From: Hyphomicrobiales bacterium
Lineage (GTDB): Bacteria; Pseudomonadota; Alphaproteobacteria; Rhizobiales; Aestuariivirgaceae
DNA length: 64,000 bases
Assembly: GCA_025359215.1 (NCBI GenBank)
Contig: JANYHE010000024.1
Span: forward strand, 1 to 64,000
Direction of reading: 5' to 3'
The translations under genes and the position numbers were made by a program. Position 1 is the first letter of the stretch. The number at the start of each line of letters is the position of its first letter. The notes beneath the pieces were generated by a model. It saw only the letters and a program-made list of their open reading frames with translations, made no database searches and was not told the DNA's origin. Positions 53,859 to 63,380 of the stretch are shown here, piece by piece.

Positions 53859-54287
53859 TTAAGCAAAGGGCTTAACCACAACCATAATGACAATCCAAAT
53901 CAACAAAACTGTAGGCACTTCGTTCAAAACTCTAAAGTAGCGTTCGCTGCGACCACGCCAACCCTGTGCAAACTTTGCCCGGTAACTCTCCATCATTCCG
54001 TGATACCCCAGCAAAGCTAAAACCCCCAAAAGCTTCAAAGATAACCAATGATCGCTCCAAGCAAAACCAGAAGCTGAAACCAAATAACCACCCGCAAGAA
54101 CCGCCACCAACAGTGCTGGCCGCATAATCGCCTTCAACAACATTTTTTCCATGTGCATGAACAAAACATCACTGTCAGAGCCAACCGCCAACCGTGTGTG
54201 ATAAACATAGAGTCGCGGCAGATAGAAAAGCCCAGCCATCCAAGCTATGACAGCCACGATATGCAGCGCCTTAATCCAAAGGACCAT
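53859..54287 (-). CDS. hemJ: Protoporphyrinogen oxidase HemJ
   Basis: A 142-aa four-helix membrane protein (UPF0093/CopD-like). The conserved N-terminal histidine is in WIKALHIVAVIAWMAGLFYLPRL, with RPALLVAVLAGG and SLKLLGVLALLGYHG further on, and ENEVPTVLL-like NEVPTVLLIW near the end. It oxidizes protoporphyrinogen IX in heme synthesis. The ATG overlaps the hemE stop (TGATG), pairing consecutive steps of the pathway. Confidence 0.92.
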   Translation of the reverse strand: MVLWIKALHIVAVIAWMAGLFYLPRLYVYHTRLAVGSDSDVLFMHMEKMLLKAIMRPALLVAVLAGGYLVSASGFAWSDHWLSLKLLGVLALLGYHGMMESYRAKFAQGWRGRSERYFRVLNEVPTVLLIWIVIMVVVKPFA

Positions 54288-55321
54288 CACAAATGCCCTG
54301 AATCAAAATCGCGAACCGCTTTCACCAACTCAGAAACCATCTCCGGATTCACCTGCGGTGTGATCCCATGCCCTAAGTTGAAAATATGCCGCCCCATTGG
54401 AACGCCGTTCAAAACCGCCGCAACGCCCCGCCGCAAGCCATCCCTGTCACCTAACAGCAGGCCAGGCGCCAAATTCCCTTGCACCGCCACAGAGCTTGGC
54501 AACGTCGGCAAAACGTCCGAAAGCTTACAATCTTCCTCAACACCAATCGCATTTGCGCTGGTGCCCCCAGCAATCGAGGCATGTTGTTCACCTACTCCCC
54601 GAGCAAAAACAATAATTGGAAAGTTCGTGTGAACCGCTCTCACGCCGTCCACAATCCGCTTTACTGGCTCAACCACCAAACGCTGCAACCACACCGGCGG
54701 CAAATCACCAGCCCAGCTATCAAAGATCTGAACTGTTTCAGCTCCAGCCCTAATTTGACCGAGTAGATAAACAATAGAACATTCAACAACTTTATCTATC
54801 AGCGCGCCGTACCAACTGGGTTGTTCCATAGCAACAGCCAAGGCGCGCTTTCTGTCAGAGCTACCACCCTCAATCATATAACTCACCACAGTCCAAGGCG
54901 CCCCACAAAACCCTATCAAAGTTGTGTCGGCATCCAATTGTGACTTCGCCAGTCCAACGGTTTCCCAAACTTTTTCAAATTCGGTAAAAGATCCCGATGA
55001 CCGCAATTTTGCAACATCAGTACTGCTGCTCACTGTCTGAAGAATTGGTCCCTCACCCTCTTTAAAATCCAAAGCCAGTCCCATCGCTTGCGGAACAACC
55101 AGAATGTCTGAAAAAAGAATGGCGGCGTCAAAATCATAGCGCCGTAAGGGTTGCAACGTCACTTCACAAGCCAGCTCAGGATTATAGCAAAGCTTTAAAA
55201 AACTCCCCGCCTTTTCTCTCACAGCGCGGTACTCAGGTAAATAACGACCCGCTTGCCTCATCACCCACATGGGTCTTCTATGAGGTTCTCGATTTTCTAA
55301 AACGTTGAGTAAAGCTTTCAA
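54287..55321 (-). CDS. hemE: Uroporphyrinogen decarboxylase
   Basis: A 344-aa enzyme decarboxylating uroporphyrinogen III to coproporphyrinogen III. The UroD signatures RRPMWVMRQAGRYLPEYR (residues 16-33) and FCGAPWTVVSYMIEGGSS are complete. It is the first minus-strand gene left of the likely origin and is translationally coupled to hemJ. HemE bordering the origin is also the arrangement in Caulobacter. Confidence 0.96.
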   Translation of the reverse strand: MKALLNVLENREPHRRPMWVMRQAGRYLPEYRAVREKAGSFLKLCYNPELACEVTLQPLRRYDFDAAILFSDILVVPQAMGLALDFKEGEGPILQTVSSSTDVAKLRSSGSFTEFEKVWETVGLAKSQLDADTTLIGFCGAPWTVVSYMIEGGSSDRKRALAVAMEQPSWYGALIDKVVECSIVYLLGQIRAGAETVQIFDSWAGDLPPVWLQRLVVEPVKRIVDGVRAVHTNFPIIVFARGVGEQHASIAGGTSANAIGVEEDCKLSDVLPTLPSSVAVQGNLAPGLLLGDRDGLRRGVAAVLNGVPMGRHIFNLGHGITPQVNPEMVSELVKAVRDFDSGHL

Positions 55322-55647
55322 ATCCGTCTCACTTAAACAAAATAGTTATATCTATAGATTGTAGATTCTGTTGGGCCGTGATTAACGGTTTAAACACAAT
55401 CCGGTGCCGCCTATATTGGAAAAGCTGTGCACAATTTTTAACAATGCCCAAGAATTCCGATAAAAATCAAACAAATCAATTCATTAAAGTTATAAATAAA
55501 TTTGTCTCACATTCCACACATAAATTTTCAAACCGTACGATCAAAGTCCAATTGTTAATAAGTCCTAAACTTGTCAGTTCACAATGAAACACATGAACAC
55601 CAAAATGAAACTTATCCACATTTAATCCCAAGGCTCAACCCCTGCTT
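55322..55647. other. Probable chromosomal replication origin (oriC) between hemE and maf
   Basis: This AT-rich 326-base gap separates divergent hemE and maf, with genes on both sides pointing away from it. It has a perfect DnaA box TTATCCACA at 55612-55620 and an 8/9 box TTGTGCACA on the minus strand at 55426-55434. ATGAAAC recurs at 55584 and 55605 with ATGAAC at 55593 between. A CtrA-like TTAA-N7-TAAA occurs at 55555-55569. parAB and parS lie 4-9 kb away. The Caulobacter origin also adjoins hemE. Strand switch, boxes and neighbourhood together make this an origin; the boundaries are approximate. Confidence 0.75.
55612..55620 (+). promoter_or_regulatory. Perfect DnaA box
   Basis: TTATCCACA matches the high-affinity DnaA consensus exactly, 28 bases before the maf start, in the putative oriC. 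Confidence 0.75.
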
Positions 55648-56238
55648 ATGCATTCCCCAAAACTCATATTGGCCTCAACCAGTCGAACGCGGCAGCGCAT
55701 TCTACAGAAAGCAGGGCTCTCCTTTGAAGCGTGCCCACCAGAACTAGACGAGGAGGCCGCTAAATCTCTCCTCTCCAATTTGCCCCCGCGTGATATAGCA
55801 CTCTCTTTGGCCAGCCAAAAAGCTTTAAGTTTATCACTAGGACCCGACCTCGTCCTTGGTGCGGATCAAACGCTATCCTGTCAAGGTCAGCTACACAATA
55901 AGCCTTGTTCTATGAAAGAAGCAGAAGAACAGCTCTTAAGCCTGCGAGGACAACGCCACGTTTTACATTCAGCCTTGTGTGTCGCGCAAAACGGACAAAT
56001 CATTTGGAGGGTATGTGAAGACGCCGTTTTGACGATGCGGCACTTCAGTGATTCCTTTTCCAAATCATATATAGAAACTTGCGGTGCTGAATTGCTGAAC
56101 ACAGTGGGTAGCTATCAGCTCGAAGGTCATGGAGCTCAATTGTTTGAAAAAATCGAAGGCGATTATTTTACAATCCTCGGTATGCCGCTGCTGCCGTGCC
56201 TTGCCTTTTTGCGCAACATCAAGTTTATAACCTCATGA
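55648..56238 (+). CDS. Maf family nucleotide pyrophosphatase
   Basis: A 196-aa Maf/YceF-type house-cleaning pyrophosphatase hydrolysing non-canonical or dTTP/UTP-type nucleotides. The signature LILASTSRTRQRILQKAGLSFE starts at residue 5; VLGADQTLSCQGQLHNKP and GSYQLEGHGAQLFEKIEGDYFTILGMPL follow. In the origin context it is the alphaproteobacterial Maf that precedes aroE. Its stop overlaps the aroE start (ATGA). Confidence 0.9.
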   Translation: MHSPKLILASTSRTRQRILQKAGLSFEACPPELDEEAAKSLLSNLPPRDIALSLASQKALSLSLGPDLVLGADQTLSCQGQLHNKPCSMKEAEEQLLSLRGQRHVLHSALCVAQNGQIIWRVCEDAVLTMRHFSDSFSKSYIETCGAELLNTVGSYQLEGHGAQLFEKIEGDYFTILGMPLLPCLAFLRNIKFITS

Positions 56239-57068
56239 TAAAAGCTTGCGTCATTGGATCGCCTATTGCCCATTCACGTTCTCCGCTCATCCATAACTAT
56301 TGGTTGAAAAAACTGGGCATGAACGGTAGCTATGACCGGGTGCTGGTGGAGCCTGAAGAACTAAAAAACTTTCTGGCACACCTTGAAGCAAAGGGTTATG
56401 CGGGCTGCAATGTCACTCTGCCCCACAAGGAAACTGCTCTTCAATATATAGACATTGTCGATGAAAGCGTCAGAACCATCGGGGCCTTAAACACAGTCTA
56501 TCTGAAAAACTCAAAAACTCATGCCACCTCAACTGATGGCGAAGGCTTCCTCCAGAATTTGCTAGCCACCATTCCTGGCTTTGATGTGTCTGAAAAACAT
56601 ATCGTACTGTTGGGTGCGGGAGGCTCAGCCAAAGCCATTATTGAAAGATTGCTGCGCGCCAATGTTGCATCCATTACGGTAGCGAATCGAACTCTTGATC
56701 GCGCTAAAGTATTGAAACAAACATTTGGCGCGAAGATTATCCCCATTCAACCCCCTGCTTTAAATTTGAAATACTGCGACATTCTCATTAACACAACATC
56801 TCAAGGCATGACTGGACAGTCCCCGCTCACAATAGAATTGTCTGAATTGCCAGCCCATGCGGTGGTGGCTGATATTGTGTATGTCCCCCTAAAAACGGAA
56901 CTCCTTCAGCGCGCTGAAGCTTTAAATCTACGCACTGTTCCTGGCCTTGGTATGTTACTTCATCAAGCGGTGCGCGGGTTTGAGCTTTGGTTTGGGGCCA
57001 AACCGATTGTAACACCCGAACTCTATGACTTGATCGCCCACGATATCGATCCGGATTTTAAATCATGA
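56235..57068 (+). CDS. aroE: Shikimate dehydrogenase
   Basis: A 277-aa NADPH enzyme reducing 3-dehydroshikimate. The substrate site is GSPIAHSRSPLIHNYW (residues 7-22) and GCNVTLPHKE with the catalytic lysine near 67; the nucleotide site is VLLGAGGSAKAI; VADIVYVPLKTELL and PGLGMLLHQA complete the family pattern. The ATG at 56235 is chosen over an earlier start inside maf. It overlaps coaE by four bases. Confidence 0.95.
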   Translation: MIKACVIGSPIAHSRSPLIHNYWLKKLGMNGSYDRVLVEPEELKNFLAHLEAKGYAGCNVTLPHKETALQYIDIVDESVRTIGALNTVYLKNSKTHATSTDGEGFLQNLLATIPGFDVSEKHIVLLGAGGSAKAIIERLLRANVASITVANRTLDRAKVLKQTFGAKIIPIQPPALNLKYCDILINTTSQGMTGQSPLTIELSELPAHAVVADIVYVPLKTELLQRAEALNLRTVPGLGMLLHQAVRGFELWFGAKPIVTPELYDLIAHDIDPDFKS

Positions 57069-57658
57069 TACTAATCGGCCTAACAGGGTCCATCGCCATG
57101 GGAAAATCAGAAGTCGCGCGAATATTACGGGCCATGAATATGCCAGTGTTCGACGCTGATGCAGCCGTCCACGAAATTTATGAAAACGGGACTGCCGCAA
57201 AAGTTTTGGGCAAACTTTGCCCTGAAGCAATTAACGGCGATACAGTTGACCGAAAAATTCTCTCACAAACGATTGCCAAGAACCCAGACCTTCTAAAATC
57301 GATTACAGCCATTATTCACCCTTTGGTCCATCGAGCGGAACACGAATTTTTACAAAAGCAAAATAGCGATATCGCCGTAATTGATTCACCGCTTATTCTT
57401 GAAGGGGGTCGGGCGCGTGAGATGGATTTAGTCATTGTTGTTTCTGCTACACCGGAAATTCAACAAGCGCGCGCCCTTGCCCGCCCCGGAATGACTGAAA
57501 CAAAATTTGAAATGATCAAATCTAAACAAATGCCAGACAGTGAAAAACGCCTTTGGGCAGATTTTGTGATTGAAAATAATGGTAGAGTGGAAGAGCTCGA
57601 AAACACCACGAAAGCCTTGATCGAACATATCAGGTCTCAGGAAAAACCAAATGCGTGA
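57065..57658 (+). CDS. coaE: Dephospho-CoA kinase
   Basis: A 197-aa P-loop kinase for the last step of coenzyme A synthesis. The P-loop is [17 protein letters not shown] at residues 4-20; [14 protein letters not shown] and [13 protein letters not shown] are CoaE markers. It is coupled to aroE before it and dnaQ after it by short overlaps. Confidence 0.95.
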   Translation: MILIGLTGSIAMGKSEVARILRAMNMPVFDADAAVHEIYENGTAAKVLGKLCPEAINGDTVDRKILSQTIAKNPDLLKSITAIIHPLVHRAEHEFLQKQNSDIAVIDSPLILEGGRAREMDLVIVVSATPEIQQARALARPGMTETKFEMIKSKQMPDSEKRLWADFVIENNGRVEELENTTKALIEHIRSQEKPNA

Positions 57659-58340
57659 AATTATTCTCGATACTGAAACCACCGGGTTGTCACCAATCAC
57701 TGGAGACCGAATTGTTGAGATTGGTGCCATCGAGCTGATCAACCACATTCCATCCGGTAAGACTTATCACGTTTATCTCAACCCCGAACGCGACATGCCC
57801 AAAGAAGCAGAGGCTGTGCACGGGCTATCTTTGGCCTTTCTGAAGGATAAACCGCTGTTTAAAACAGTTGTCGACGAGTTTCTCGAATTTGTTGGCGACG
57901 CTCCGCTCATTATTCATAATGCCAGTTTTGATATGGGCTTTATTAACTCGGAACTCGGTGCCCTCGGACGCAGTGCCATCCCACCTTCGCAAGTGATTGA
58001 CACGCTGCAAATGGCCAGGCGTTCGCATCCCATGGGTCCCAACAGTCTGGATGCGCTGTGCCGGCGCTATGGCATAGATAATTCCAAACGCACCAAACAC
58101 GGCGCCCTGTTAGATGCTGAATTGCTGGCTGATGTCTATTTAGAATTGATCGGCGGCAGACAAACGGCACTCATATTACAGGCCCAGTCGAACACGCAAA
58201 AAACCGCGTTTCAATCAACCCGCCAAAATACAAGGGTGCGGCTGGAAGCTTTGAGCCCGCGCCTCACCCAAGAAGAAAGCGCTCTTCACCGAGCTCGCAT
58301 TGCTGAGCTGGGTGAGAAAGCGCTTTGGAATCAAGATTGA
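57651..58340 (+). CDS. dnaQ: DNA polymerase III epsilon subunit (proofreading exonuclease)
   Basis: A 229-aa DEDDh 3'-5' exonuclease. Exo I is [24 protein letters not shown], Exo [15 protein letters not shown]-type [13 protein letters not shown] near residue 90, and Exo [24 protein letters not shown] near 148. The C-terminal tail holds the polymerase-binding segment. It overlaps coaE by eight bases and converges with secB, three bases away. Confidence 0.96.
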   Translation: MREIILDTETTGLSPITGDRIVEIGAIELINHIPSGKTYHVYLNPERDMPKEAEAVHGLSLAFLKDKPLFKTVVDEFLEFVGDAPLIIHNASFDMGFINSELGALGRSAIPPSQVIDTLQMARRSHPMGPNSLDALCRRYGIDNSKRTKHGALLDAELLADVYLELIGGRQTALILQAQSNTQKTAFQSTRQNTRVRLEALSPRLTQEESALHRARIAELGEKALWNQD

Positions 58341-58343
58341 GAT

Positions 58344-58946
58344 TTAAGCTTGGGCTGAACCTTGTTGCTGCATGCGCTTTTGATACATGGTGGCAAAATC
58401 AATCGGGTCCAGCATCAAAGGTGGAAAGCCGCCATTGCGCGTGGCATCGGCCAGAATTTGCCTTGCAAACGGAAATAACATGCGGGGGCACTCGATCAGC
58501 ACAGCGGGATGCAAAAGATTGGCCGGGAAGTTTTCCAAACGGAACATGCCAGCATAAAGAAGGTCAGCCGCAAAAATAACTTTGCCTTCTGATGTAGCCT
58601 TTGCATCTAAATGCAACTCAACTTCAAAATCTGATGGGCCCAAATTGCGCGCATTCACATTTACAGAAATATTGATATCAGGCTGGCTCTGCTGTGGCGC
58701 AAGCGACAAAGGAGCATTGGGATTTTCAAAACTGAGATCCTTTAAATACTGTCCCAGAATTTTGAGTGAAGGTTGTGCGCCGGGTTGTGGCTCAGGCGCA
58801 GTCAAATTTGCTGGTGAAGCTGTAGCGCGAATGGTCGCAGGCTTTGCTTCGGCCACTGGGATTGGCTTGCGGGTTGCCCCATTCGCAGGTTTCGCAGCCA
58901 CTTTTACAGGCGCTTTGCGTGGAGCTGTCTTGATTGTTTTTGCCAT
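58344..58946 (-). CDS. secB: Protein-export chaperone SecB with an N-terminal extension
   Basis: A 200-aa SecB, about 40 residues longer than usual. The core from about residue 58 ([21 protein letters not shown]) through [39 protein letters not shown] and [39 protein letters not shown] is standard. Residues 1-57 are lysine-, alanine- and proline-rich, low-complexity and probably disordered. SecB tetramers deliver unfolded preproteins to SecA. Its place opposite dnaQ at the origin is typical of Rhizobiales. Confidence 0.94.
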   Translation of the reverse strand: MAKTIKTAPRKAPVKVAAKPANGATRKPIPVAEAKPATIRATASPANLTAPEPQPGAQPSLKILGQYLKDLSFENPNAPLSLAPQQSQPDINISVNVNARNLGPSDFEVELHLDAKATSEGKVIFAADLLYAGMFRLENFPANLLHPAVLIECPRMLFPFARQILADATRNGGFPPLMLDPIDFATMYQKRMQQQGSAQA

Positions 58947-59097
58947 TTTTGCCTCTTAAGATGAGCCTTCCCGCCGAAGGCCGAATTGAAAATCTTCGCT
59001 ATCATGAAGCCAACTGAGCCGCAAGGTGGGCTAGAGATTGGTTTTGCCAATTTTCTCTCTATATAGAGTTCTACACCAAGCATAAGGACACCAGCGT

Positions 59098-59751
59098 TTG
59101 TTATCAGATCCGCTCAATATTATTTTACTGGCCGCAGCCATCATCATTTTCTGGAAGCTGAAATCAGTTCTGGGGCAGCGCACCGGCTTGGAGCGTCCAC
59201 CTGTTGTAACGCCCACAAAACCGCAGCCAGAATTGCGCATCATTGAAAACCCTGAATATATCCCGCCAAATCCGGTGTGGCAGGGCCATGCCGAGGAGGG
59301 GTCTGATCTGGCTAAAACATTAGAGGCGATTGGCAAGCAACAGCGCGATTTCAGCGTCACCAGTTTTATAGCCGGTGCAAAAGCGGCCCATGAGATGATT
59401 CTGGAAGCCTTTGCCAAAGGTGACAAAGCAGCGCTTAGACCATTGTTGTCAAAGGCAGTGTATGAAAGCTTTTCAACAGTCATTGATCAAAATCAAAAAT
59501 TGGGACACAGCAAGGTTTTCCAATTTGTAGGTGCAGTTTCAACCAATTTAGAATCGGCCATCATTGACGGTAGCAAAGCCAGCATCAGTGTTAAATTCGT
59601 GACCGAAATGATCAACGCAACAATCGATAAAACCGGTGCCACTGTGAATGGAGACGCGAAGGCTGTCCTTGAAGATACTGACCTCTGGACCTTTGAGCGT
59701 GATCTTACTTCGCGTGATCCCAATTGGCTGCTGACAGCAACAGGCGAATGA
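59098..59751 (+). CDS. Tim44-domain membrane-anchored protein
   Basis: A 217-aa protein with an N-terminal membrane anchor (LNIILLAAAIIIFWKLKSVLGQRTG) and a Tim44/calcium-channel-like domain (FIAGAKAAHEMILEAFAKGDKAALRPLLSKAVYESFSTVI ... WTFERDLTSRDPNWLLTATGE). The start is a TTG at 59098 with AAGGA nine bases upstream. The bacterial homologue is an adaptor of unknown client; it is regularly encoded between secB and mltA in alphaproteobacteria. Its stop overlaps mltA. Confidence 0.9.
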   Translation: MLSDPLNIILLAAAIIIFWKLKSVLGQRTGLERPPVVTPTKPQPELRIIENPEYIPPNPVWQGHAEEGSDLAKTLEAIGKQQRDFSVTSFIAGAKAAHEMILEAFAKGDKAALRPLLSKAVYESFSTVIDQNQKLGHSKVFQFVGAVSTNLESAIIDGSKASISVKFVTEMINATIDKTGATVNGDAKAVLEDTDLWTFERDLTSRDPNWLLTATGE

Positions 59752-60890
59752 GATTAGTTATATGCAGTCTAATATTTCTATTGAATATATCGTCTTTGCA
59801 TGCGGCACCCAAAATGCTTGAACCTGTAAAAATTGAAACTCTCGCGGGTTGGGCAAAAGACGACCACACCAAAGCGCTGCAAACATTTCAGCGCTCGTGT
59901 CAGGAAATTCTAACCACCGCGCATGGTTTCAAACGCGCTGCAGCCTTTGGCGGAGAATTGAGCGATTGGACAATTCTATGCCAAAGCGCGCTTGCAGCAA
60001 CCAACGGCAAACAGTTTTTTGAAGCAAACTTCGCGGCTTATAAAGTGAATGATCCGAAACGCCCGCAAGGGCTCTACACCGGTTATTATGAGCCCGAAGC
60101 TGAAGGCAGCCTCGTTAAGACCAGCGAATATCCAGTGCCGGTCTATAATAAACCAGCTGATCTCAAAGCCCTCGACGAGCAGGGCCAACAGCAGACAGGT
60201 CTCGCTTACGGCCGCATCGTGAACGGCAAGGCTGAAGCTTATGCAACGCGCAAAGAGATTGAGCAGGGCGCTCTCGAAGGCAAAGGCCTTGCGATTTGCT
60301 ATCTCAAAAGCTGGGTTGATGCGTTCTTCATTCATATTCAAGGCTCTGGTCGTGTGAAACTGCCGGATGGAAAAATCATCCGCTTGGCCTATGCCGCAAA
60401 AACGGGGCAACCTTACACTGGCATTGGTCATGTGCTTTTAGAAAAAGGCATTGGCAGCACAGATACGATGTCGATGGAGTTCTTGCGCGGTTGGATGAGT
60501 GATCACCCATCGGAAGCGCGCGAGTTGATGTGGAAGAATAAATCCTACATTTTCTTTCGCCAAATTGATGTCCCATCAAATGACCTTGGCGCCTTGGGCG
60601 CCCAACAAGTGAACCTCACGCCACTGCGCAGCCTAGCGGTGGATCGCTCCATTTGGATGTTTGGAACCCCAATCTGGATTGACACGACAACACCGCCCGA
60701 AGCGGGTTCAAAACCCTTCCAACATCTCATGGTGGCCCAAGACACTGGCACCGCCATCAAGGGCCATGTGCGGGGTGATGTTTATTGGGGTTGGGGCGAA
60801 GATGCGGCATTTAATGCGGGCCACATGAAAAGTGCAGGTTCTATGGTGGTGTTGCTTCCTAAGTTGGTGGCAGCGCGTTTAAAATTATGA
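59748..60890 (+). CDS. mltA: Membrane-bound lytic murein transglycosylase A
   Basis: A 380-aa peptidoglycan lytic transglycosylase. A signal peptide (LVICSLIFLLNISSLHAAP) is followed by the MltA domain with LYTGYYEPEAEGS and FIHIQGSGRVKLPDGK, and the C-terminal 3D domain whose catalytic aspartate is in AQDTGTAIKGHVRGDVYWG. There is no lipobox, unlike the E. coli protein. The ATG at 59748 overlaps the Tim44-gene stop; its own stop overlaps the Smr gene. Confidence 0.94.
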   Translation: MRLVICSLIFLLNISSLHAAPKMLEPVKIETLAGWAKDDHTKALQTFQRSCQEILTTAHGFKRAAAFGGELSDWTILCQSALAATNGKQFFEANFAAYKVNDPKRPQGLYTGYYEPEAEGSLVKTSEYPVPVYNKPADLKALDEQGQQQTGLAYGRIVNGKAEAYATRKEIEQGALEGKGLAICYLKSWVDAFFIHIQGSGRVKLPDGKIIRLAYAAKTGQPYTGIGHVLLEKGIGSTDTMSMEFLRGWMSDHPSEARELMWKNKSYIFFRQIDVPSNDLGALGAQQVNLTPLRSLAVDRSIWMFGTPIWIDTTTPPEAGSKPFQHLMVAQDTGTAIKGHVRGDVYWGWGEDAAFNAGHMKSAGSMVVLLPKLVAARLKL

Positions 60891-61468
60891 GCCGCAAGAA
60901 CTTCGAAGTGCCCGATCATGGCTTATGGGATGAGGTGAAACGCGCCATTCAACCCTTGTCCATTCGCAAGCAGTTGAAGGCCCGATCTAAAATCAAAGGT
61001 ATTATCTTGCAGCCGCAACTGTTGGTGCAATCCATTGAACCTGTGCTCAATCGAAAAGCCTTAAGAAATGAACCACCCGCCATTGCCAGCTTTGATCGTC
61101 GTACCACGCAAAAGCTGGGCCGGGGAAATGCCGACCCTGAAGCGCGGTTGGATTTGCACGGCGAAAATTTAGAAACAGCGCGGATGCAATTGTTGAACTT
61201 CATCAGCATCCAGCGCCACCGCGGCGTAAGGCTTGTCTTGGTTATCACGGGCAAGGGGGCATCGCCTTATGCGCGCCACACACTGCATGGCCACAGCCAT
61301 TTCCACACGCCAGAGCGCGAAGGTAAGCTCCGCCGCGAAGTGCCGCTCATGTTTCACGAGGCGATATTCCGCGCTCATATTGTCGGCTTCCAGCCAGCCC
61401 ACCCCAAACATGGCGGGGGTGGCGCGTTTTATGTGAGGCTCAGAAAACGCGAAGGCGAACAGCATTGA
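60887..61468 (+). CDS. Smr/MutS2-domain protein
   Basis: A 193-aa protein with a C-terminal Smr domain. The key LDLHGENLETARMQLLNFI motif lies near residue 88 and VLVITGKG near 117, with the typical HGGGGAFYVRLRK near the end. Standalone Smr proteins are nucleases acting on RNA or branched DNA (SmrA/SmrB in E. coli). It sits between mltA and the XRE regulator with overlapping starts and stops, a conserved alphaproteobacterial trio. Confidence 0.9.
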   Translation: MSRKNFEVPDHGLWDEVKRAIQPLSIRKQLKARSKIKGIILQPQLLVQSIEPVLNRKALRNEPPAIASFDRRTTQKLGRGNADPEARLDLHGENLETARMQLLNFISIQRHRGVRLVLVITGKGASPYARHTLHGHSHFHTPEREGKLRREVPLMFHEAIFRAHIVGFQPAHPKHGGGGAFYVRLRKREGEQH

Positions 61469-61818
61469 CACCCTTTGGCGCCAAACTCCGCGAGTTGCGC
61501 GCTGATCGTGGGCTTACGCTGGCCAATATGGCCAGCGCCATCAATGTCTCCAGCGCCTACCTTTCAGCTTTAGAACACGGCAAACGTGGGCGGCCCAGCT
61601 GGCACGTGGTGCAAAGCATCATCGCCTATTTGAACATCATCTGGGACGAAGCCGAAGAGCTGGTCAAGCTTTCAAGGCTCTCACATCCCCGCATCACTAT
61701 AGACACAGCAGGCCTAGACCCCGAAGCCACCGAACTGGCCAATCGCTTGTCCAAGAGCATCGCAAAGTTGGACAAGGCCACGGTGAAAGAGATGCTGGAG
61801 CGATTGAAGGAGAAATGA
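61465..61818 (+). CDS. Small XRE-family helix-turn-helix protein
   Basis: A 117-aa protein. The HTH occupies residues about 5-60 (LRELRADRGLTLANMASAINVSSAYLSALEHGKRGRPS); the remaining part is a helical tail (LANRLSKSIAKLDKATVKEMLERLKEK), likely for dimerization. The start TTG overlaps the Smr-gene stop. Its targets are unknown; the gene lies directly before ahcY with a 16-bp palindrome between them, but no evidence shows it binds there. Confidence 0.85.
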   Translation: MTPFGAKLRELRADRGLTLANMASAINVSSAYLSALEHGKRGRPSWHVVQSIIAYLNIIWDEAEELVKLSRLSHPRITIDTAGLDPEATELANRLSKSIAKLDKATVKEMLERLKEK

Positions 61819-61842
61819 ATTGACCCCAATCTCCTTAACCAC

Positions 61843-61858
61843 ATAAAGATATCTTTAT
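61843..61858. promoter_or_regulatory. 16-bp perfect palindrome upstream of ahcY
   Basis: ATAAAGATATCTTTAT is a perfect palindrome, 64 bases before the ahcY start and 24 after the preceding stop. It looks like an operator for a dimeric repressor. I recall this kind of AAAGATATCTTT site in front of methionine-cycle genes in Rhizobiales, attributed to an ArsR-family regulator; that link is from memory. Confidence 0.65.
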
Positions 61859-61922
61859 ATAGATATTGCACACCGTCCTTTCCCATGCTATCGGCTGGCC
61901 AACAATCATCAGGAGTCTACCC

Positions 61923-63329
61923 ATGTCCGAATTCAAAGATTATTACGTCGCCGATATCAAGCTTGCCGATTGGGGCCGCAAAGAATTGGATATGGCTGAA
62001 ATTGAAATGCCGGGCCTCATGTCCACCCGTGCAGAATATGCTGCAGCCCAACCTTTGAAGGGCGCGCGCATTTCTGGTTCATTGCACATGACCATTCAAA
62101 CAGCTGTGCTGATCGAAACATTGAAAGCCTTGGGTGCTGACATTCGCTGGGCGTCATGCAACATCTATTCAACGCAAGACCACGCCGCCGCCGCCATTGC
62201 TGCAGCGGGCATTCCTGTTTTTGCCTTCAAAGGCGAAAACTTGAAAGAATATTGGGCTTTCACTGCGAAGATTTTCGAATGGGATAACAACCAAGTCACC
62301 AACATGATCTTGGATGATGGTGGCGATGCCACACTTTATATTCTGCTGGGCGCTCGCGCCGAAAAGGATCCAACTCTCATCGCTCATCCAAAGAGCGAAG
62401 AAGAAGAATGCCTCTATGCTGAAATTGCCAAGCGCATCAAGAATCAGCCAGGCTGGTTTGACAAGGTGAAGGCCTCTATCATTGGTGTTTCCGAAGAAAC
62501 CACCACAGGCGTTCATCGGTTGTATGAAATGCAGAAGAAGGGCGAATTGCCATTCCCTGCGATCAATGTGAACGATTCCGTGACCAAGTCCAAATTTGAC
62601 AACAAATATGGCTGCCGTGAATCACTGGTAGATGCGATCCGTCGCGGCACCGATGTGATGATGGCAGGCAAAGTGGCTGTTGTTTTGGGTTACGGCGATG
62701 TGGGAAAAGGATCGGCATTGTCTCTGCGCGGTTCAGGCGCGCGTGTGATTGTCACTGAAGTTGATCCAATTTGTGCTCTTCAAGCGGCTATGGATGGATA
62801 TTCAGTTCAAACCTTGGCTGACGTTGTGAGCACGGCAGATATTTTCGTTACAGCAACCGGCAACAAAGATGTGATCACCATCGATGACATGAAGCAGATG
62901 AAAGATATGGCCATTGTCTGCAACATCGGTCACTTCGACAATGAAATCCAAGTTGCAGAACTCAAGAACTTCAAGTGGACCAACATCAAGCCACAAGTTG
63001 ATATTGTAAACTTCCCGAAGGGCAACCGTATGATCCTGTTGTCGGAAGGCCGCCTTGTAAACTTGGGCAATGCCACGGGCCATCCAAGCTTCGTGATGTC
63101 AGCTTCATTTACCAACCAAACGCTGGCACAAATCGAACTTTTCACCAATGCTAAGACCGGCAAATATAAGAATGAAGTTTATGTTCTGCCCAAGCACTTG
63201 GATGAAAAAGTTGCAACCTTGCATCTTGAAAAACTAGGCGTGAAATTGACTAAGCTCAGCAATGAGCAGGCTGCCTATATTGGCGTGGATCAAAAAGGCC
63301 CATTCAAGCCAGAATATTACCGCTACTAA
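61923..63329 (+). CDS. ahcY: Adenosylhomocysteinase (SAH hydrolase)
   Basis: A 468-aa NAD-dependent enzyme splitting S-adenosylhomocysteine to adenosine and homocysteine. Landmarks: [28 protein letters not shown], the bacterial insert near residues 145-190, [19 protein letters not shown] and the NAD motif [12 protein letters not shown]; it ends in the conserved KPEYYRY. The ATG at 61923 with AGGAG upstream is the start. BtaAB-dependent lipid methylation makes large amounts of SAH, so demand for AhcY would rise when that pathway is active. Confidence 0.97.
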   Translation: MSEFKDYYVADIKLADWGRKELDMAEIEMPGLMSTRAEYAAAQPLKGARISGSLHMTIQTAVLIETLKALGADIRWASCNIYSTQDHAAAAIAAAGIPVFAFKGENLKEYWAFTAKIFEWDNNQVTNMILDDGGDATLYILLGARAEKDPTLIAHPKSEEEECLYAEIAKRIKNQPGWFDKVKASIIGVSEETTTGVHRLYEMQKKGELPFPAINVNDSVTKSKFDNKYGCRESLVDAIRRGTDVMMAGKVAVVLGYGDVGKGSALSLRGSGARVIVTEVDPICALQAAMDGYSVQTLADVVSTADIFVTATGNKDVITIDDMKQMKDMAIVCNIGHFDNEIQVAELKNFKWTNIKPQVDIVNFPKGNRMILLSEGRLVNLGNATGHPSFVMSASFTNQTLAQIELFTNAKTGKYKNEVYVLPKHLDEKVATLHLEKLGVKLTKLSNEQAAYIGVDQKGPFKPEYYRY

Positions 63330-63380
63330 TTTTAGCCAATTCCCGAAGCAGGGATTTTACGGCTATACGTTGGCAGGGCA

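Noticed and set aside
55382-55393. CtrA site from TTAA at 55382 and 55390
   Set aside because: The two TTAA units are separated by four bases instead of seven.
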